64,000 nt of DNA, from positions 186,001 to 250,000 of the forward strand of contig NZ_KB849574.1 in NCBI RefSeq assembly GCF_000368625.1. Direction: 5' to 3'. The notes beneath the pieces are model-generated. The model made no database searches. It had not been told where the DNA came from and saw nothing but the letters and a program-made list of their open reading frames with translations. Positions 27,315-37,322 of the stretch are shown here, in pieces. A program made the translations under genes and the position numbers. How positions within the stretch are numbered: position 1 is the first letter of the stretch; each line of letters begins with the position of its first letter. Source of the DNA: Acinetobacter schindleri CIP 107287. Lineage in GTDB: Bacteria > Pseudomonadota > Gammaproteobacteria > Pseudomonadales > Moraxellaceae.

Positions 27315-28583
27315 TTAGAATTTATAGGTGTAAGTAGTGATAATTCGGTTTTCAACGAAATCTGTGCCTGGTGTATTACCTGCGCCATATTTTGTGGTTG
27401 TGTCGATATAACGCCATTCCAAACCTAGCCCTTTGAATGTGCCTTGAGGAACGGTGTAGCCTAAAATGAAGTTGGTTTCAGTTTCTTCATTATCTTTAAA
27501 TCCAGCACGAGCAATATCGCTACCATGCAAGTAACGTGCTGTCGCACGCAAACCTGGTACACCTAGTGCTTTAAAGTCGTATGAATAAAGAATGTGATAG
27601 GTCAACTCTTCTGGTTTAATAAATCCAAGTAATGACCATGTATGTAAAAATGGTTGAGGTGCATAACCTGCCAATGTTGGGAACGGGCTATCGCCTTTAT
27701 TTTTTTGCACACCTGCTGTAATAGTATGTGGACCGTTGTTTAAATTGGCTTGTATACCAAAAGTTTGGCTGTCGATGTTACCGTAATAAGCATCACCCGC
27801 TTCACTGTTATTAAAATAACGTGCATCAAATTTCACCTTACTCTCACCGATTGTGGTGTTATAAGCAGCATTTAAATAATGCTGTTGATAGATATCTTCT
27901 AATTGACCATACCAATATGCACCCGTGACACTTGGAGTAAAGTTGTAGTCCAGCCCCAAGTAATTTAGACCATCACTTTCAAATCGCGGACCATTCGGTG
28001 CAAATAAACTGAGTTTTTCAAATGAATCATCATTACGAGCATTAATATGGGTAATGCGTCCTAGAGATAGCTTCAAGTTATCAATCGCTTTAGTTTCAAG
28101 TGCCACACCTGCATAGGTTGTCACCAGTTGGCGTGAATCATCAATAAATGCCACTGGAGTACGTGGCATAAGCTCACCAATACGCAATTCAGAATCTTGA
28201 TATTTAAGCTTAAGCGTTGCACCTAACTTATGATAGTGATTCACCTGTTTTCCATCTTCAAATGGCAAAACGGTATCTGGGCGCTCTTCATTTCGATCAG
28301 ACAAACGAAGTGCGTAATTTGCCGTGAGATCAAGACCTACTTGCAGTGGGGTCTCCGTATAACCAGATGAAAATTTAATACCTGCTGCTTGAGACCAACT
28401 GCCAATGTCAGGTTGAGCACTATCAAAATCTCGTTCTAAATAAAAATTTCTAAAGTTTAAAGATGTTTCACTATCTTTGACAAAATCAGCATATGCAACA
28501 CTGCTACAGCTCAATGCTAATAATGTGTAGGCTGATATAAATTTGAGACGATTTTGTTTCCCCACTTTGACTGCTAATTCCAT
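27315..28583 (-). CDS. OprD-family outer-membrane porin
   Basis: A 422-residue substrate-selective porin. After a signal peptide ending in SVAYA (about residue 32) comes the OprD hallmark FVKDSETSLNFRNFYLERDF, then alternating beta strands, and a C-terminal strand ending in Phe (ITTYTYKF). OprD porins of Acinetobacter and Pseudomonas carry basic amino acids or aromatic acids; BenP-type members sit in aromatic clusters. It is the first gene of the importer operon, 30-odd bases before the binding-protein gene, and has its own 344-base upstream region with a 20-base palindrome. It probably admits the same compound the ABC importer binds. Confidence 0.88.
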   Translation of the reverse strand: MELAVKVGKQNRLKFISAYTLLALSCSSVAYADFVKDSETSLNFRNFYLERDFDSAQPDIGSWSQAAGIKFSSGYTETPLQVGLDLTANYALRLSDRNEERPDTVLPFEDGKQVNHYHKLGATLKLKYQDSELRIGELMPRTPVAFIDDSRQLVTTYAGVALETKAIDNLKLSLGRITHINARNDDSFEKLSLFAPNGPRFESDGLNYLGLDYNFTPSVTGAYWYGQLEDIYQQHYLNAAYNTTIGESKVKFDARYFNNSEAGDAYYGNIDSQTFGIQANLNNGPHTITAGVQKNKGDSPFPTLAGYAPQPFLHTWSLLGFIKPEELTYHILYSYDFKALGVPGLRATARYLHGSDIARAGFKDNEETETNFILGYTVPQGTFKGLGLEWRYIDTTTKYGAGNTPGTDFVENRIITTYTYKF

Positions 28584-28743
28584 TATTTAGACCTTTTTAT
28601 CAAATTAATTTTTATTCTCACTGGCGCTTTTTTAGCTGGCGAGAAATGTATTCCATTGCAGAACTCTCAGCATATTTAAGTTTCCAATACTTAATGATGC
28701 TCTTTGATTCTTTTATAATTCCATAGAAAATTCAATTATCTTA

Positions 28744-28763
28744 TAAGTATATTAATATACTTA
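28744..28763. promoter_or_regulatory. Perfect 20-base palindrome upstream of oprD operon
   Basis: TAAGTATATTAATATACTTA reads the same on both strands. It lies 160 bases before the oprD start in the 344-base gap that separates the iac operon from the porin/importer operon (28584-28927). It is a candidate operator. Apart from it, the gap is AT-rich and holds only the presumed promoter. Confidence 0.5.
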
Positions 28764-28927
28764 AAATAAAGAATATTCAATGTAATTTGCAATAATTAAA
28801 TTAAGCGAATTCCATGCCAATTTAAAATTTTTACGTGATTTTTATTCTTTTTTACAACAGTGATATCTATATTATACTTTTCTATAAATATCACTAACTT
28901 ATACCTTTAAGAAAAGCGTTTTTACGA

Positions 28928-29893
<966 letters not shown>

Positions 29894-29912
29894 TTATTCC
29901 TAAAGTCGGATC

Positions 29913-30866
29913 TTAAATATCTAAGACCAGACGAGCAGATTTAGAACGAGAGCAACATACTAAGATTTGTTCATTCTCTGCTTTTTCTTCATCCGTTAAA
30001 TACACATCACGATGGTCAGGTTCGCCTTCTAATACGTCACACAAACATGTACCACAGACACCTTGTTCACATGATTTTTCGATTTTGATGCCTTCTCTTG
30101 CTAATGCATCAATTAAGCTTTCATCCGCTGCAACTGTAATAATTTTATTACTTCGTTGAGCCACAACTTCAAAGGTATCGCCAGTAACATCTATTTCTAC
30201 GTTGAAATATTCTTTATGGATTTGCTGATCTATAAATTGATTTGCCTTCGCTAAATCGATTACCCAATCCATAAAGCCATTCGGACCGCAAGTATAAATA
30301 TGTGATTTAGTATCGAGCTGTTTAAAATGGTCTGTCAGATAGTCACGGTGACGTGCACCTTCGGCTTTAAAATGGAATTGTGTAAACTCACCCAGCGGAC
30401 CATGTTCAATTTCTTCAACAAAAGCACAGCATTCACGACTACTTCCGCAATAATGCAATTCAAATGATTTACCTTGCGCTAGTAATTCATATGCCATCGT
30501 AATCAATGGTGTAATTCCGATGCCCCCACCAATCAATATCGAATGAGAAGCGTCTACGAGTGGAAATAAATTTCTGGGTGCACTCACTTGTAAATGCATG
30601 CCTGGTGTCAACTCATCAAATGCACAAGTTGACCCACCACGCGATTGTGGATCCTTTAAAATACCTAGACGGAAAATTCCAGTCTGCTTGGGATTCTGAC
30701 ATAGGGAATATTGGCGTATTAAACCATTTGGCAAATGCACATCGATATGTGCCCCTGCTTCTATACTTGGTAATGTAACGTTATTTGCTGAGGTGAGTTC
30801 TAGCACAGCAATTGTGCCACCCTCTACTCGGCGGCTTTGGAGTACTACATCAAATAATTCAGTCAT
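29913..30866 (-). CDS. iacF: IacF, phthalate-dioxygenase-reductase-type oxidoreductase
   Basis: Electron-transfer partner for the IacCD Rieske oxygenase. The 317-residue protein has an N-terminal flavin domain (RQYSL at 51-55), an NAD domain (GGGIGITPL at 113-121 and YTCGPNGFMD near 191-200) and a C-terminal plant-type [2Fe-2S] ferredoxin domain with ligands C266, C271, C274 and C304. This is the FMN-NAD-[2Fe-2S] order of the vanillate O-demethylase/phthalate dioxygenase reductase family. AAGGTG lies six bases before the ATG. It sits between iacE and iacG as in described iac clusters. Confidence 0.92.
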   Translation of the reverse strand: MTELFDVVLQSRRVEGGTIAVLELTSANNVTLPSIEAGAHIDVHLPNGLIRQYSLCQNPKQTGIFRLGILKDPQSRGGSTCAFDELTPGMHLQVSAPRNLFPLVDASHSILIGGGIGITPLITMAYELLAQGKSFELHYCGSSRECCAFVEEIEHGPLGEFTQFHFKAEGARHRDYLTDHFKQLDTKSHIYTCGPNGFMDWVIDLAKANQFIDQQIHKEYFNVEIDVTGDTFEVVAQRSNKIITVAADESLIDALAREGIKIEKSCEQGVCGTCLCDVLEGEPDHRDVYLTDEEKAENEQILVCCSRSKSARLVLDI

Positions 30867-30885
30867 ATTTTCACCTTATACGCAT

Positions 30886-31623
30886 TTAGCGCATAAATAA
30901 GCCACCATTAATGTCCCATGTTGCACCTGTAACAAAGGCCGCCTCTGGCTGAGCCAATAAAGCAATTGTCTGTGCTATAAAATGCATAGAACCAAGTTGT
31001 TGGACAGGAATATTGGTCACGAATTTCTCGAGATTTTTTTCGCCGACAACTTGACGAACCATTGGTGAATCCATTGGACCTGGCGCAATTGCATTTACAG
31101 TCACTCCTTGTGCTGCAAACTGCTTAGCAAAAATTTTGGTCAATGTTGTAATGGCACCCTTAGATGCGGCATAGTGTGCACCCGTTGCAGTTCCGCCATT
31201 TTGACCCGCCAGCGAAGACAGGTTGATCATACGGCCATAGCCTTTACTTGCCATGTATTGACCAAAGACTTGGCAGGCAGTGAACGTACCTCGTTGATTG
31301 ACTTGACAGACCCAGTCAAATTCTTCTGCTGTAATTTCAAGTACCGGCGTCGCTTTAGTCACTGCTGCATTATTCACTACGACATCTAAACGCTGAAAAT
31401 TTTGCTCAATAAATACAATCGCATTTTTAAAATCAGCACACTCTGCTATATCCAGTTTCAAAACAGACATATTTGCCAAAAATTGACTTTTAGCAATATT
31501 TTGCTGAGCGAGCTCAGGATTCATGTCTGAGACGATAACCTGATAATCTAATGATGCAAAATGTTCTGCAATCGTCCAACCTAAACCTGATGCTGCACCT
31601 GTAACTAAAGCGACTTTTTTCAT
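30886..31623 (-). CDS. iacE: IacE, short-chain dehydrogenase/reductase
   Basis: A 245-residue Rossmann-fold SDR. It has the cofactor motif TGAASGLGWTIAEHF, the NNAAVTK segment, catalytic Ser in NLSSLAG and YAASKGAI (Tyr-x-x-x-Lys), and ends with the standard TGATWDINGG. In the iac pathway IacE acts early, on the hydroxylated product of IacA, leading toward dioxindole-3-acetate. The ATG at 31623 is chosen because GGAG lies five bases upstream; a GTG at 31629 nearly touches that ribosome-binding site. The gap to iacD is ten bases. Confidence 0.92.
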   Translation of the reverse strand: MKKVALVTGAASGLGWTIAEHFASLDYQVIVSDMNPELAQQNIAKSQFLANMSVLKLDIAECADFKNAIVFIEQNFQRLDVVVNNAAVTKATPVLEITAEEFDWVCQVNQRGTFTACQVFGQYMASKGYGRMINLSSLAGQNGGTATGAHYAASKGAITTLTKIFAKQFAAQGVTVNAIAPGPMDSPMVRQVVGEKNLEKFVTNIPVQQLGSMHFIAQTIALLAQPEAAFVTGATWDINGGLFMR

Positions 31624-31633
31624 CTTCACTCCA

Positions 31634-32119
31634 TTACAAGATATAGCTAATACCAGCTAAGGTATCAGTTGAGTTAATTAAATTAATGATTTTACGACGG
31701 ATCTTAAAACCTTGTTCTCCATCGCGAACTAAATGATAAGTAACGTCTGCGGTATAATGACGCAAGTTTTCTTTACGGAATTCGCGTAGGTTTTGCGCAC
31801 AACGTAATACGATTTCATTGTTGTCATTTTGAAGAATATGGACACGTGATAAGCTACGAATTGTAGTGGCCTTCGGTGAAGTTGAAATTGCTTCACCATT
31901 TTCTAAACGCTCTACACGTAGCTGACGCATATGGTGATTGTCATAGGCATAGTTCAGATGATTTTCATAATCGGTTAATGCAGGATCAATCGGGATAATA
32001 TAGAGACCTTGCTCTTCCCACAGTGATAACCATGTCCGATACTCGGAATGATCAAGCATGTCAGCTTCTGACCAGATAAATGCTGTTACTTCATTCACTA
32101 AATTCACATCAATTTTCAT
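31634..32119 (-). CDS. iacD: IacD, ring-hydroxylating dioxygenase small (beta) subunit
   Basis: A 161-residue beta subunit of the NTF2/SnoaL-like cone fold found in ring-hydroxylating dioxygenases. The early EVTAFIWSEADMLDHSEYRTWLSLW helix and the YIIPIDPALTDYENHLNYAYD segment are typical. It has no metal site and supports the alpha subunit structurally. It lies ten bases after iacC and is translated with it. Confidence 0.9.
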   Translation of the reverse strand: MKIDVNLVNEVTAFIWSEADMLDHSEYRTWLSLWEEQGLYIIPIDPALTDYENHLNYAYDNHHMRQLRVERLENGEAISTSPKATTIRSLSRVHILQNDNNEIVLRCAQNLREFRKENLRHYTADVTYHLVRDGEQGFKIRRKIINLINSTDTLAGISYIL

Positions 32120-32129
32120 TGCATTCTCC

Positions 32130-33407
32130 TTAGACCGTCATCATCTTTTTCCACTGCTGGTAAGCAGCACGCATGCCTGTTTCCGCACTTACATCACTCT
32201 TCAAGCCATCTTCAGTTTTGATTTCGCCTGGTAGACCACGATGTAACATGATCCAAAGATCATTGCCTGCACTTGAACCTTTTTGCACGCGTTCCCATGC
32301 TTCTGCATCATCAGGCGTGCCGAAACCAAATGGGCCTTGGAAATGTTCATGCAAACGTAAACGATATTGGTTGGCAATTTGTGGACCGCCATCCATAGTG
32401 ATGACTGAATGATGAATTTCCGTTTTATCAACTGCTAAAGGCTGCATAACCCGGAAGAATGCCATTGAGCATGCGATATTTGGGAAAATATTCAGGTTAA
32501 AACCCGATCCACCCACTGCACGGCATATACGACGAACTTCGAGCTCTTCATGACCTTCGTTGCGTAGTGCTTGAGCAAGTTCTTCAAAGCGTTCTTGAAT
32601 AGGGCGCTCCATTAACTCTTCTTCTAAATCAATAAGTTCTGGAATCATCACCATGACGCTGTGACCATTACCTAAATCTTCAACGTAACCCGGCTGATTT
32701 TCGAAGTTAAAGAGTTCTTCTGTTTTTTCATCAACTGAACTTAAGAAGGATTTGTGTACCAAGGGGAAGTGATACGCATCTGTTGTATTTTCAAGTTGGA
32801 TTTTCCAGTTGCCCGGGAAAGTAAAACGATGTTCTCCTAAGACTTTAACTGGATAACCTGCACCTTGTTTCATAAATAAATCAATCCATTTTTTCGCAGG
32901 ACCAAGGAAGTCTGCTAATGGTTCGATGTCTTGTTTGAAGGTTGCGAAGATCATGCCGTTATATTCTTCGACACGCAGACTCACCATTGGCAATTCTGAT
33001 TTATCTAAGCATTCGCCATAACTTTCTGGAGACGGAACGCCACGTAATGTGCCATCCAATGCATAACTCCAACCATGATATGGACATACGAAGCTATTGG
33101 TTTTACCTTTTTTATGTTCACATACTGTTGCTGCACGGTGACGACAACGGTTTAGTAAAACGTGTACTTGTTTTTTACGATCACGTACAACTACAACAGG
33201 TTGTAAACCTATATTGATGGTTTTATAACTACCCGTATCTGGGATTTCACTGACATGTGCGACCCAGACCCAAGTATTATTAAAAATCTTATCCATTTCC
33301 TGTTCGAAAATAGCTGGATCTTTATAAAGTGATGTATGCACACGATCACTTTGGACTAATTCGTTGTAATCAAGTTCAATATTTTGTGTTGGAATAAGGC
33401 TATTCAT
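32130..33407 (-). CDS. iacC: IacC, Rieske ring-hydroxylating dioxygenase large (alpha) subunit
   Basis: Catalytic subunit of the oxygenase assigned to the later step that yields catechol from the oxidised indole acid. The 425-residue protein has an N-terminal Rieske domain with ligands C88-x-H90 and C108-x2-H111. Its C-terminal catalytic domain binds mononuclear iron through H213 and H218 plus a distal Asp, with the bridging D210 (NTTDAYHFPLVHKS). An AGGAAAT ribosome-binding site precedes the ATG. It needs IacD as beta subunit and IacF as reductase, both encoded downstream. Confidence 0.93.
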   Translation of the reverse strand: MNSLIPTQNIELDYNELVQSDRVHTSLYKDPAIFEQEMDKIFNNTWVWVAHVSEIPDTGSYKTINIGLQPVVVVRDRKKQVHVLLNRCRHRAATVCEHKKGKTNSFVCPYHGWSYALDGTLRGVPSPESYGECLDKSELPMVSLRVEEYNGMIFATFKQDIEPLADFLGPAKKWIDLFMKQGAGYPVKVLGEHRFTFPGNWKIQLENTTDAYHFPLVHKSFLSSVDEKTEELFNFENQPGYVEDLGNGHSVMVMIPELIDLEEELMERPIQERFEELAQALRNEGHEELEVRRICRAVGGSGFNLNIFPNIACSMAFFRVMQPLAVDKTEIHHSVITMDGGPQIANQYRLRLHEHFQGPFGFGTPDDAEAWERVQKGSSAGNDLWIMLHRGLPGEIKTEDGLKSDVSAETGMRAAYQQWKKMMTV

Positions 33408-33435
33408 ATCTATTTCCTATTTTTTTTGACTAGTC

Positions 33436-33984
33436 TTAAGCTTGCATATCTGAGCTATGCGCTTGAGGTACAGGTAATTCAGCAGTGCTATTCCAGTGAC
33501 CTACAGGACGACTAAAAATGTTTTCCGTTTGAAAGTGTTTAATCTGCCATTGCCCATTTGGGTTTTTATTAAATTGAACCGTTAACTTTGCAGCATTGAG
33601 ATGGCTCTGATGGCTTTTAAAGGTAGAGGTCTGTAGCATTAACCAACTACCTTTTGCTGTCGTGCCATCTACATAAATCTGCTCGGAACTCAAAAAATGA
33701 GCGTTCATAAGAAAATGGGAATCTTTTTGTGTATAGCTTTTGAACATGTCGTAAATAGATTGCCACGTTGTATAACGTCCAAAACTTTTACTATATTTCT
33801 CACCAATACCTTCCCAAATACTGTCAGCAGCAAATAGCGCCATGAGCTCATCTAGATTTGTATTTGCATCTAAATTGTCACAAATTTCCATATAGCGATT
33901 AATACAATTTCGGATCGCATTAGCTGCTTCTAAATGCTCCACACGTTTAATCAATTGATTAAGATCTAATTCGCTGACATCCAT
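33436..33984 (-). CDS. iacI: IacI, SnoaL-like protein
   Basis: A 182-residue protein with an N-terminal helix pair (QLIKRVEHLEAANAIRNCIN) and an NTF2/SnoaL-like alpha-beta core. It resembles ring-hydroxylating beta subunits without their partner. It occupies the conserved iacI position between iacB and iacC. SnoaL-like proteins can be cyclases, isomerases or dehydratases; a pathway step after dioxindole-3-acetate is likely, but the reaction is not certain from sequence. Confidence 0.88.
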   Translation of the reverse strand: MDVSELDLNQLIKRVEHLEAANAIRNCINRYMEICDNLDANTNLDELMALFAADSIWEGIGEKYSKSFGRYTTWQSIYDMFKSYTQKDSHFLMNAHFLSSEQIYVDGTTAKGSWLMLQTSTFKSHQSHLNAAKLTVQFNKNPNGQWQIKHFQTENIFSRPVGHWNSTAELPVPQAHSSDMQA

Positions 33985-34009
33985 AACACTACCTTCAAAC
34001 GGTCTAAAC

Positions 34010-34369
34010 TTAACGTTGGATAATCAATTCACGTCCTGTACGTGCTTCAATTTTGCAGTACTTCCACAACTTATAAGGACCTTCACCCACAAGTGTTGTA
34101 CGCACTAAGTTACATGCCGCATGTACAGTTTCAATGTCAGGTACATCTGCGAGCAGATAAGTTGTCCAAGGAAAACCAGTACTTGGACCAACCATACTTT
34201 GGTCATCATCTAAATTGCCGTATACATGTACACCTGGTAGGTCATGAATACCATTCCACATTTCACCAAATGCTGCCCACACTGCTTTTGCTTCTTCTGG
34301 AGCAGCATCAAAAAAGTTTTGGTTAATGCCCATGCAGAATAAAACGCGTAAAGGTGATTTTTTTTCCAT
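34010..34369 (-). CDS. iacB: IacB, small conserved iac-cluster protein
   Basis: A 119-residue protein that looks like a small ferredoxin-like alpha-beta barrel of the EthD/YciI sort: an N-terminal LRVLFCMGI strand, a central HVYGNLDDDQSMVG turn and a C-terminal LWKYCKIEARTGRELI. It has no obvious cofactor motif. Its position directly after iacA and before iacI is diagnostic of iac clusters. Its precise step is not fixed by sequence. Confidence 0.87.
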   Translation of the reverse strand: MEKKSPLRVLFCMGINQNFFDAAPEEAKAVWAAFGEMWNGIHDLPGVHVYGNLDDDQSMVGPSTGFPWTTYLLADVPDIETVHAACNLVRTTLVGEGPYKLWKYCKIEARTGRELIIQR

Positions 34370-34421
34370 GAGATTTTTCCTTTTAGTTCATTTTAAAATG
34401 TGATCAATTTTGTCTTTTAAA

Positions 34422-35582
34422 TTACAAATAGCCTGGAGTTGGTGGTAAGCCAAAGCTCATTGCTCCTGCATTTAATAATGTTGCATCCCCCATGAATGCA
34501 TGTTGCGTCACCACATTTGCATCATTGACATAGCGGCTAAATGGGTTGTTGGTATAAATGGCTGTCATACCTGCTAGCATTTGTATTTTTCGTGCGACTT
34601 CGGCACTGGTTCTCGCTGCATGTGTACATGAAAGACGCATATTGCTGATTTGTTCAGGGCTTGGTTTTTCACCATTCAAAATTGCCTGCCAAGCATTATC
34701 CATCGTCTGATAGAACCAAGAACGAGCCGCTTGAAATTCAGCTTCAGCTTGAGCAAATTCGTACTGAGTAACAGGACGATTTGCGATTTCAGAACCACCT
34801 GTGATTGAAGCTTTTCCGGGCGCTAAAGCCTTAAATTCTTCCAGTGCTGCTGCTGCCACACCAATTCCAACCACAGTTAAAACTTGTGTCGCAAATGATA
34901 AAGATGGATATTTAAAAAAAGGTTCAGGTAAAGGTGAAGCCACCCCTCGAACAAATGTCCAGTCTTCACTTACTTCAACGTTATCAACAACAAGATCATG
35001 ACTACCTGTGCCCTTTAAACCGACGGTGTCCCAAGTCATTTCAATTTTCAATTTGCTTGCAGGCATCACTGCAATTCGAGGTAGACCTGAAGCTTCATTG
35101 ACTTTTTTCGGTGCAATTCCCACGCCGATAATGTCCGCCCCTAAGCATCCACTTGAGAATTTCCAACGGCCTTTGACTCTAAAACCGTTATCTGTGACCT
35201 CAGCAGGTTGTGGCGGAAAAATACCGGCAGCAAAAACCACATCAGGTCCATTTTGATAAATTTTTTCCAAAGTAGGGACTGGTAGACACCCTAAATAAGC
35301 TGGGCTCATTCCAAAACTTGCCACCCAACCTACGGATCCATCTGCCATTGAAATACGTTCAATACATTCACAGAATTGTCTTGGAGAACATTCATCACCA
35401 CCAAAACGTGCTGGAACCAAAGCACGATAAATCCCAACTTCTTTTAATTTTTCGATAATATCTTGAGACACGTATCCCTGATCATCAAACTCGCCAGTAC
35501 ATGCACGTGTTTTAATTTCCTGACATAACGCTGTCATATCCGTTATTTCTATTTTTGATTTTTTTTCAGCTAAAGCGTTCAT
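34422..35582 (-). CDS. iacA: IacA, indole-3-acetate monooxygenase (acyl-CoA-dehydrogenase fold)
   Basis: Starts IAA breakdown by oxygenating the indole ring, using reduced flavin from IacG. The 386-residue protein has the acyl-CoA-dehydrogenase/HpaH-type flavin monooxygenase fold: an N-terminal helical part (VGIYRALVPARFGGDECSP), a central beta part (GRWKFSSGC and MTWDTVGLKGTGSHDLV) and a C-terminal four-helix domain (ARSWFYQTMDNAW, HAARTSAEVARKIQMLAG). It lacks the catalytic Glu context of true acyl-CoA dehydrogenases as far as I can see. AAGGAG lies eight bases before the ATG, which overlaps the iacH stop by four bases. Confidence 0.92.
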   Translation of the reverse strand: MNALAEKKSKIEITDMTALCQEIKTRACTGEFDDQGYVSQDIIEKLKEVGIYRALVPARFGGDECSPRQFCECIERISMADGSVGWVASFGMSPAYLGCLPVPTLEKIYQNGPDVVFAAGIFPPQPAEVTDNGFRVKGRWKFSSGCLGADIIGVGIAPKKVNEASGLPRIAVMPASKLKIEMTWDTVGLKGTGSHDLVVDNVEVSEDWTFVRGVASPLPEPFFKYPSLSFATQVLTVVGIGVAAAALEEFKALAPGKASITGGSEIANRPVTQYEFAQAEAEFQAARSWFYQTMDNAWQAILNGEKPSPEQISNMRLSCTHAARTSAEVARKIQMLAGMTAIYTNNPFSRYVNDANVVTQHAFMGDATLLNAGAMSFGLPPTPGYL

Positions 35583-36775
35583 GAGCTAGCTCCTTGTGCA
35601 GATTTATTCGCATCTGAAATATATTTTGCTATGGCACAGAGTTGTTCATCTGCATGGTGTTTAGCGACCAGTTGCAACCCTACGGGTTGACCTTGTGCCG
35701 TTTCATAAGGAATAGTGATAGCCGGATGACCTGATAAATTAAAAGGTCTTACTAATGCCGTTAAATTTAGGAACGCAACAGTATTAGCAGCATCAACTAC
35801 TTTAGGTGGAATCTGTGGAAGTGTTGGCAAACAGATCGCATCAAATTTTTCTAAGATGTCATCAATTTCTTTACGGAATTTTTCTCGAATTTGATTTGCA
35901 TTATCGACTTGTTCCAGTGTTGTAGCAGATGCCTTAAGCAAACGCTGCTGAACATCATCTGCAATTTTTCCAGTCTCAGTTAAATGACCAAAGGCTTGCC
36001 ATGTTTCATAATTAATCACATGCATGCCTGCTTCGAAAGCAGCCTTAAAAGACTCTGCTTTCACAACCTCATAAGCGATACTTGTATTTTCCAATTCCTG
36101 TAACAGAGTCGATTTCACGACTTCTTCTGCATCAACATCAAGTAGTGCTAAGCGTGGCGGCTTATTAATAAGAGGGAAAGGTTTGAAGGTTGGATCAATG
36201 CACTGCATTGCAAGTTCAATTGCATCTACAGAGTTTGCAAATGGACCTACACAGTCAAGTGACGTATCCTTAGGATGAACTCCGTTACGGCTAACGCGTG
36301 CGAAAGTCGGTTTTAGACCATATACGCCACAACACGCTGCTGGCATACGTATAGAACCACCTGTATCTGTACCCAAACTAAATTCAGCCAAATTTTCTGC
36401 AATGGCTGCTGCAGAACCACTCGACGAACCTCCAGGAATCAGTTCAGGATATTTAGGATTAGTTGGCGTTCCAAAATGATAGTTTATTCCTGTAATGCCA
36501 TAAGCAAGCTCATGCATGACTGCCTTACCGACAATTTGACAATCATGAGCTAGTAAATGGTTTATCACATCTGCATTCTTTGTAGCTGGTGCTACATCAA
36601 GTAGTGCACAACTTCCCAAAGTTGTTCGCAATCCCTTAATATCAATTGAGTCTTTTATGATTACACGATGGCGGCCTGAACCGATTAACGTAGCTTCATA
36701 TACACTATTCAATTCACTTTTCCATGTAATTTTATTAATTAAATCCAATATCTGAAAATTCAATGTAATTGTCAA
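35579..36775 (-). CDS. iacH: IacH, amidase-signature-family hydrolase
   Basis: A 398-residue Ser-cisSer-Lys amidase. The catalytic Lys is in VGKAVMHELAYG. The amidase signature GGSSSGSAAAIAENLA continues to TDTGGSIRMPAACCGVYGLKPT, which holds the catalytic Ser. It probably releases IAA from an amide or acts on an amide intermediate; the first is inference. It is the first gene of the iac operon. No ATG exists near the front of the frame: TTG at 36775 is the farthest possible start, but it overlaps a good -35 element (TTGACA). A TTG at 36748 or a later start is equally possible, and no clear ribosome-binding site resolves this. Confidence 0.88.
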   Translation of the reverse strand: MTITLNFQILDLINKITWKSELNSVYEATLIGSGRHRVIIKDSIDIKGLRTTLGSCALLDVAPATKNADVINHLLAHDCQIVGKAVMHELAYGITGINYHFGTPTNPKYPELIPGGSSSGSAAAIAENLAEFSLGTDTGGSIRMPAACCGVYGLKPTFARVSRNGVHPKDTSLDCVGPFANSVDAIELAMQCIDPTFKPFPLINKPPRLALLDVDAEEVVKSTLLQELENTSIAYEVVKAESFKAAFEAGMHVINYETWQAFGHLTETGKIADDVQQRLLKASATTLEQVDNANQIREKFRKEIDDILEKFDAICLPTLPQIPPKVVDAANTVAFLNLTALVRPFNLSGHPAITIPYETAQGQPVGLQLVAKHHADEQLCAIAKYISDANKSAQGASS

Positions 36776-36791
36776 GTAAATAAGTTATTTA
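36770..36791. promoter_or_regulatory. iacH-iacR divergent operator and promoter
   Basis: TAAATAA-G-TTATTTA (36777-36791) is a 15-base palindrome around one central base. It touches a minus-strand TTGACA (36775-36770) that is 17 bases from GATATT, a plausible iacH promoter. On the plus strand a TATAAT at 36818-36823 can serve iacR. The layout fits a MarR repressor controlling both genes. Confidence 0.6.
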
Positions 36792-36854
36792 TTTTTCCGT
36801 AATATAATGAATGCTTGTATAATACGATTTATTTCAATTTACTAGCGTACGATT

Positions 36855-37322
36855 ATGTTGAAAGATTTTGAGAGTTTCTTACCTAACCAGGACCCTAAAA
36901 GCCTCGAGAAGTTTCCTTTCTTCTGGATCTCACAGGTGAATGGGAAATATGCTCAACTAATTGATAAATCTTTAAAAAAAATTGGATTAGACAATACAAA
37001 GCGTAAAATCATTCTCAGCTTAAATGCGCTCAATGAAGCGAATATTACTGAGATTTCAAATTTATCTACCATTAAGCTTACGACTGCTACAAAAGCAATT
37101 TACCGTTTGGTTGATGAAGATATTGTGACCATTTTTTCCTCACCTTTCGATGAACGGATCTCAATGGTGAAGTTAACTGATAAAGGTTATGACCTCGTTG
37201 AACAGATTAATCAGATTAACAAAATTACTTTAGCCGGGATTTTAAACTCTTTTGAAGAAGAGGAGCTTTTGCAGCTTAATACCCAATTAAAGAAAATTTT
37301 TGATTTAATGCCTACACGCTAA
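36855..37322 (+). CDS. iacR: IacR, MarR-family repressor
   Basis: A 155-residue winged-helix regulator. The recognition region is ITEISNLSTIKLTTATKAIYRLVDEDIV (about residues 65-92) and the wing is IFSSPFDERISMVKLTDKG, the usual MarR layout. In A. baumannii and P. putida the MarR-type IacR represses the iac operon until IAA or a metabolite appears. Here iacR is divergent from iacH with 79 bases between them, including a palindromic candidate operator. No ribosome-binding site is obvious before the ATG. It converges with catM. Confidence 0.88.
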   Translation: MLKDFESFLPNQDPKSLEKFPFFWISQVNGKYAQLIDKSLKKIGLDNTKRKIILSLNALNEANITEISNLSTIKLTTATKAIYRLVDEDIVTIFSSPFDERISMVKLTDKGYDLVEQINQINKITLAGILNSFEEEELLQLNTQLKKIFDLMPTR

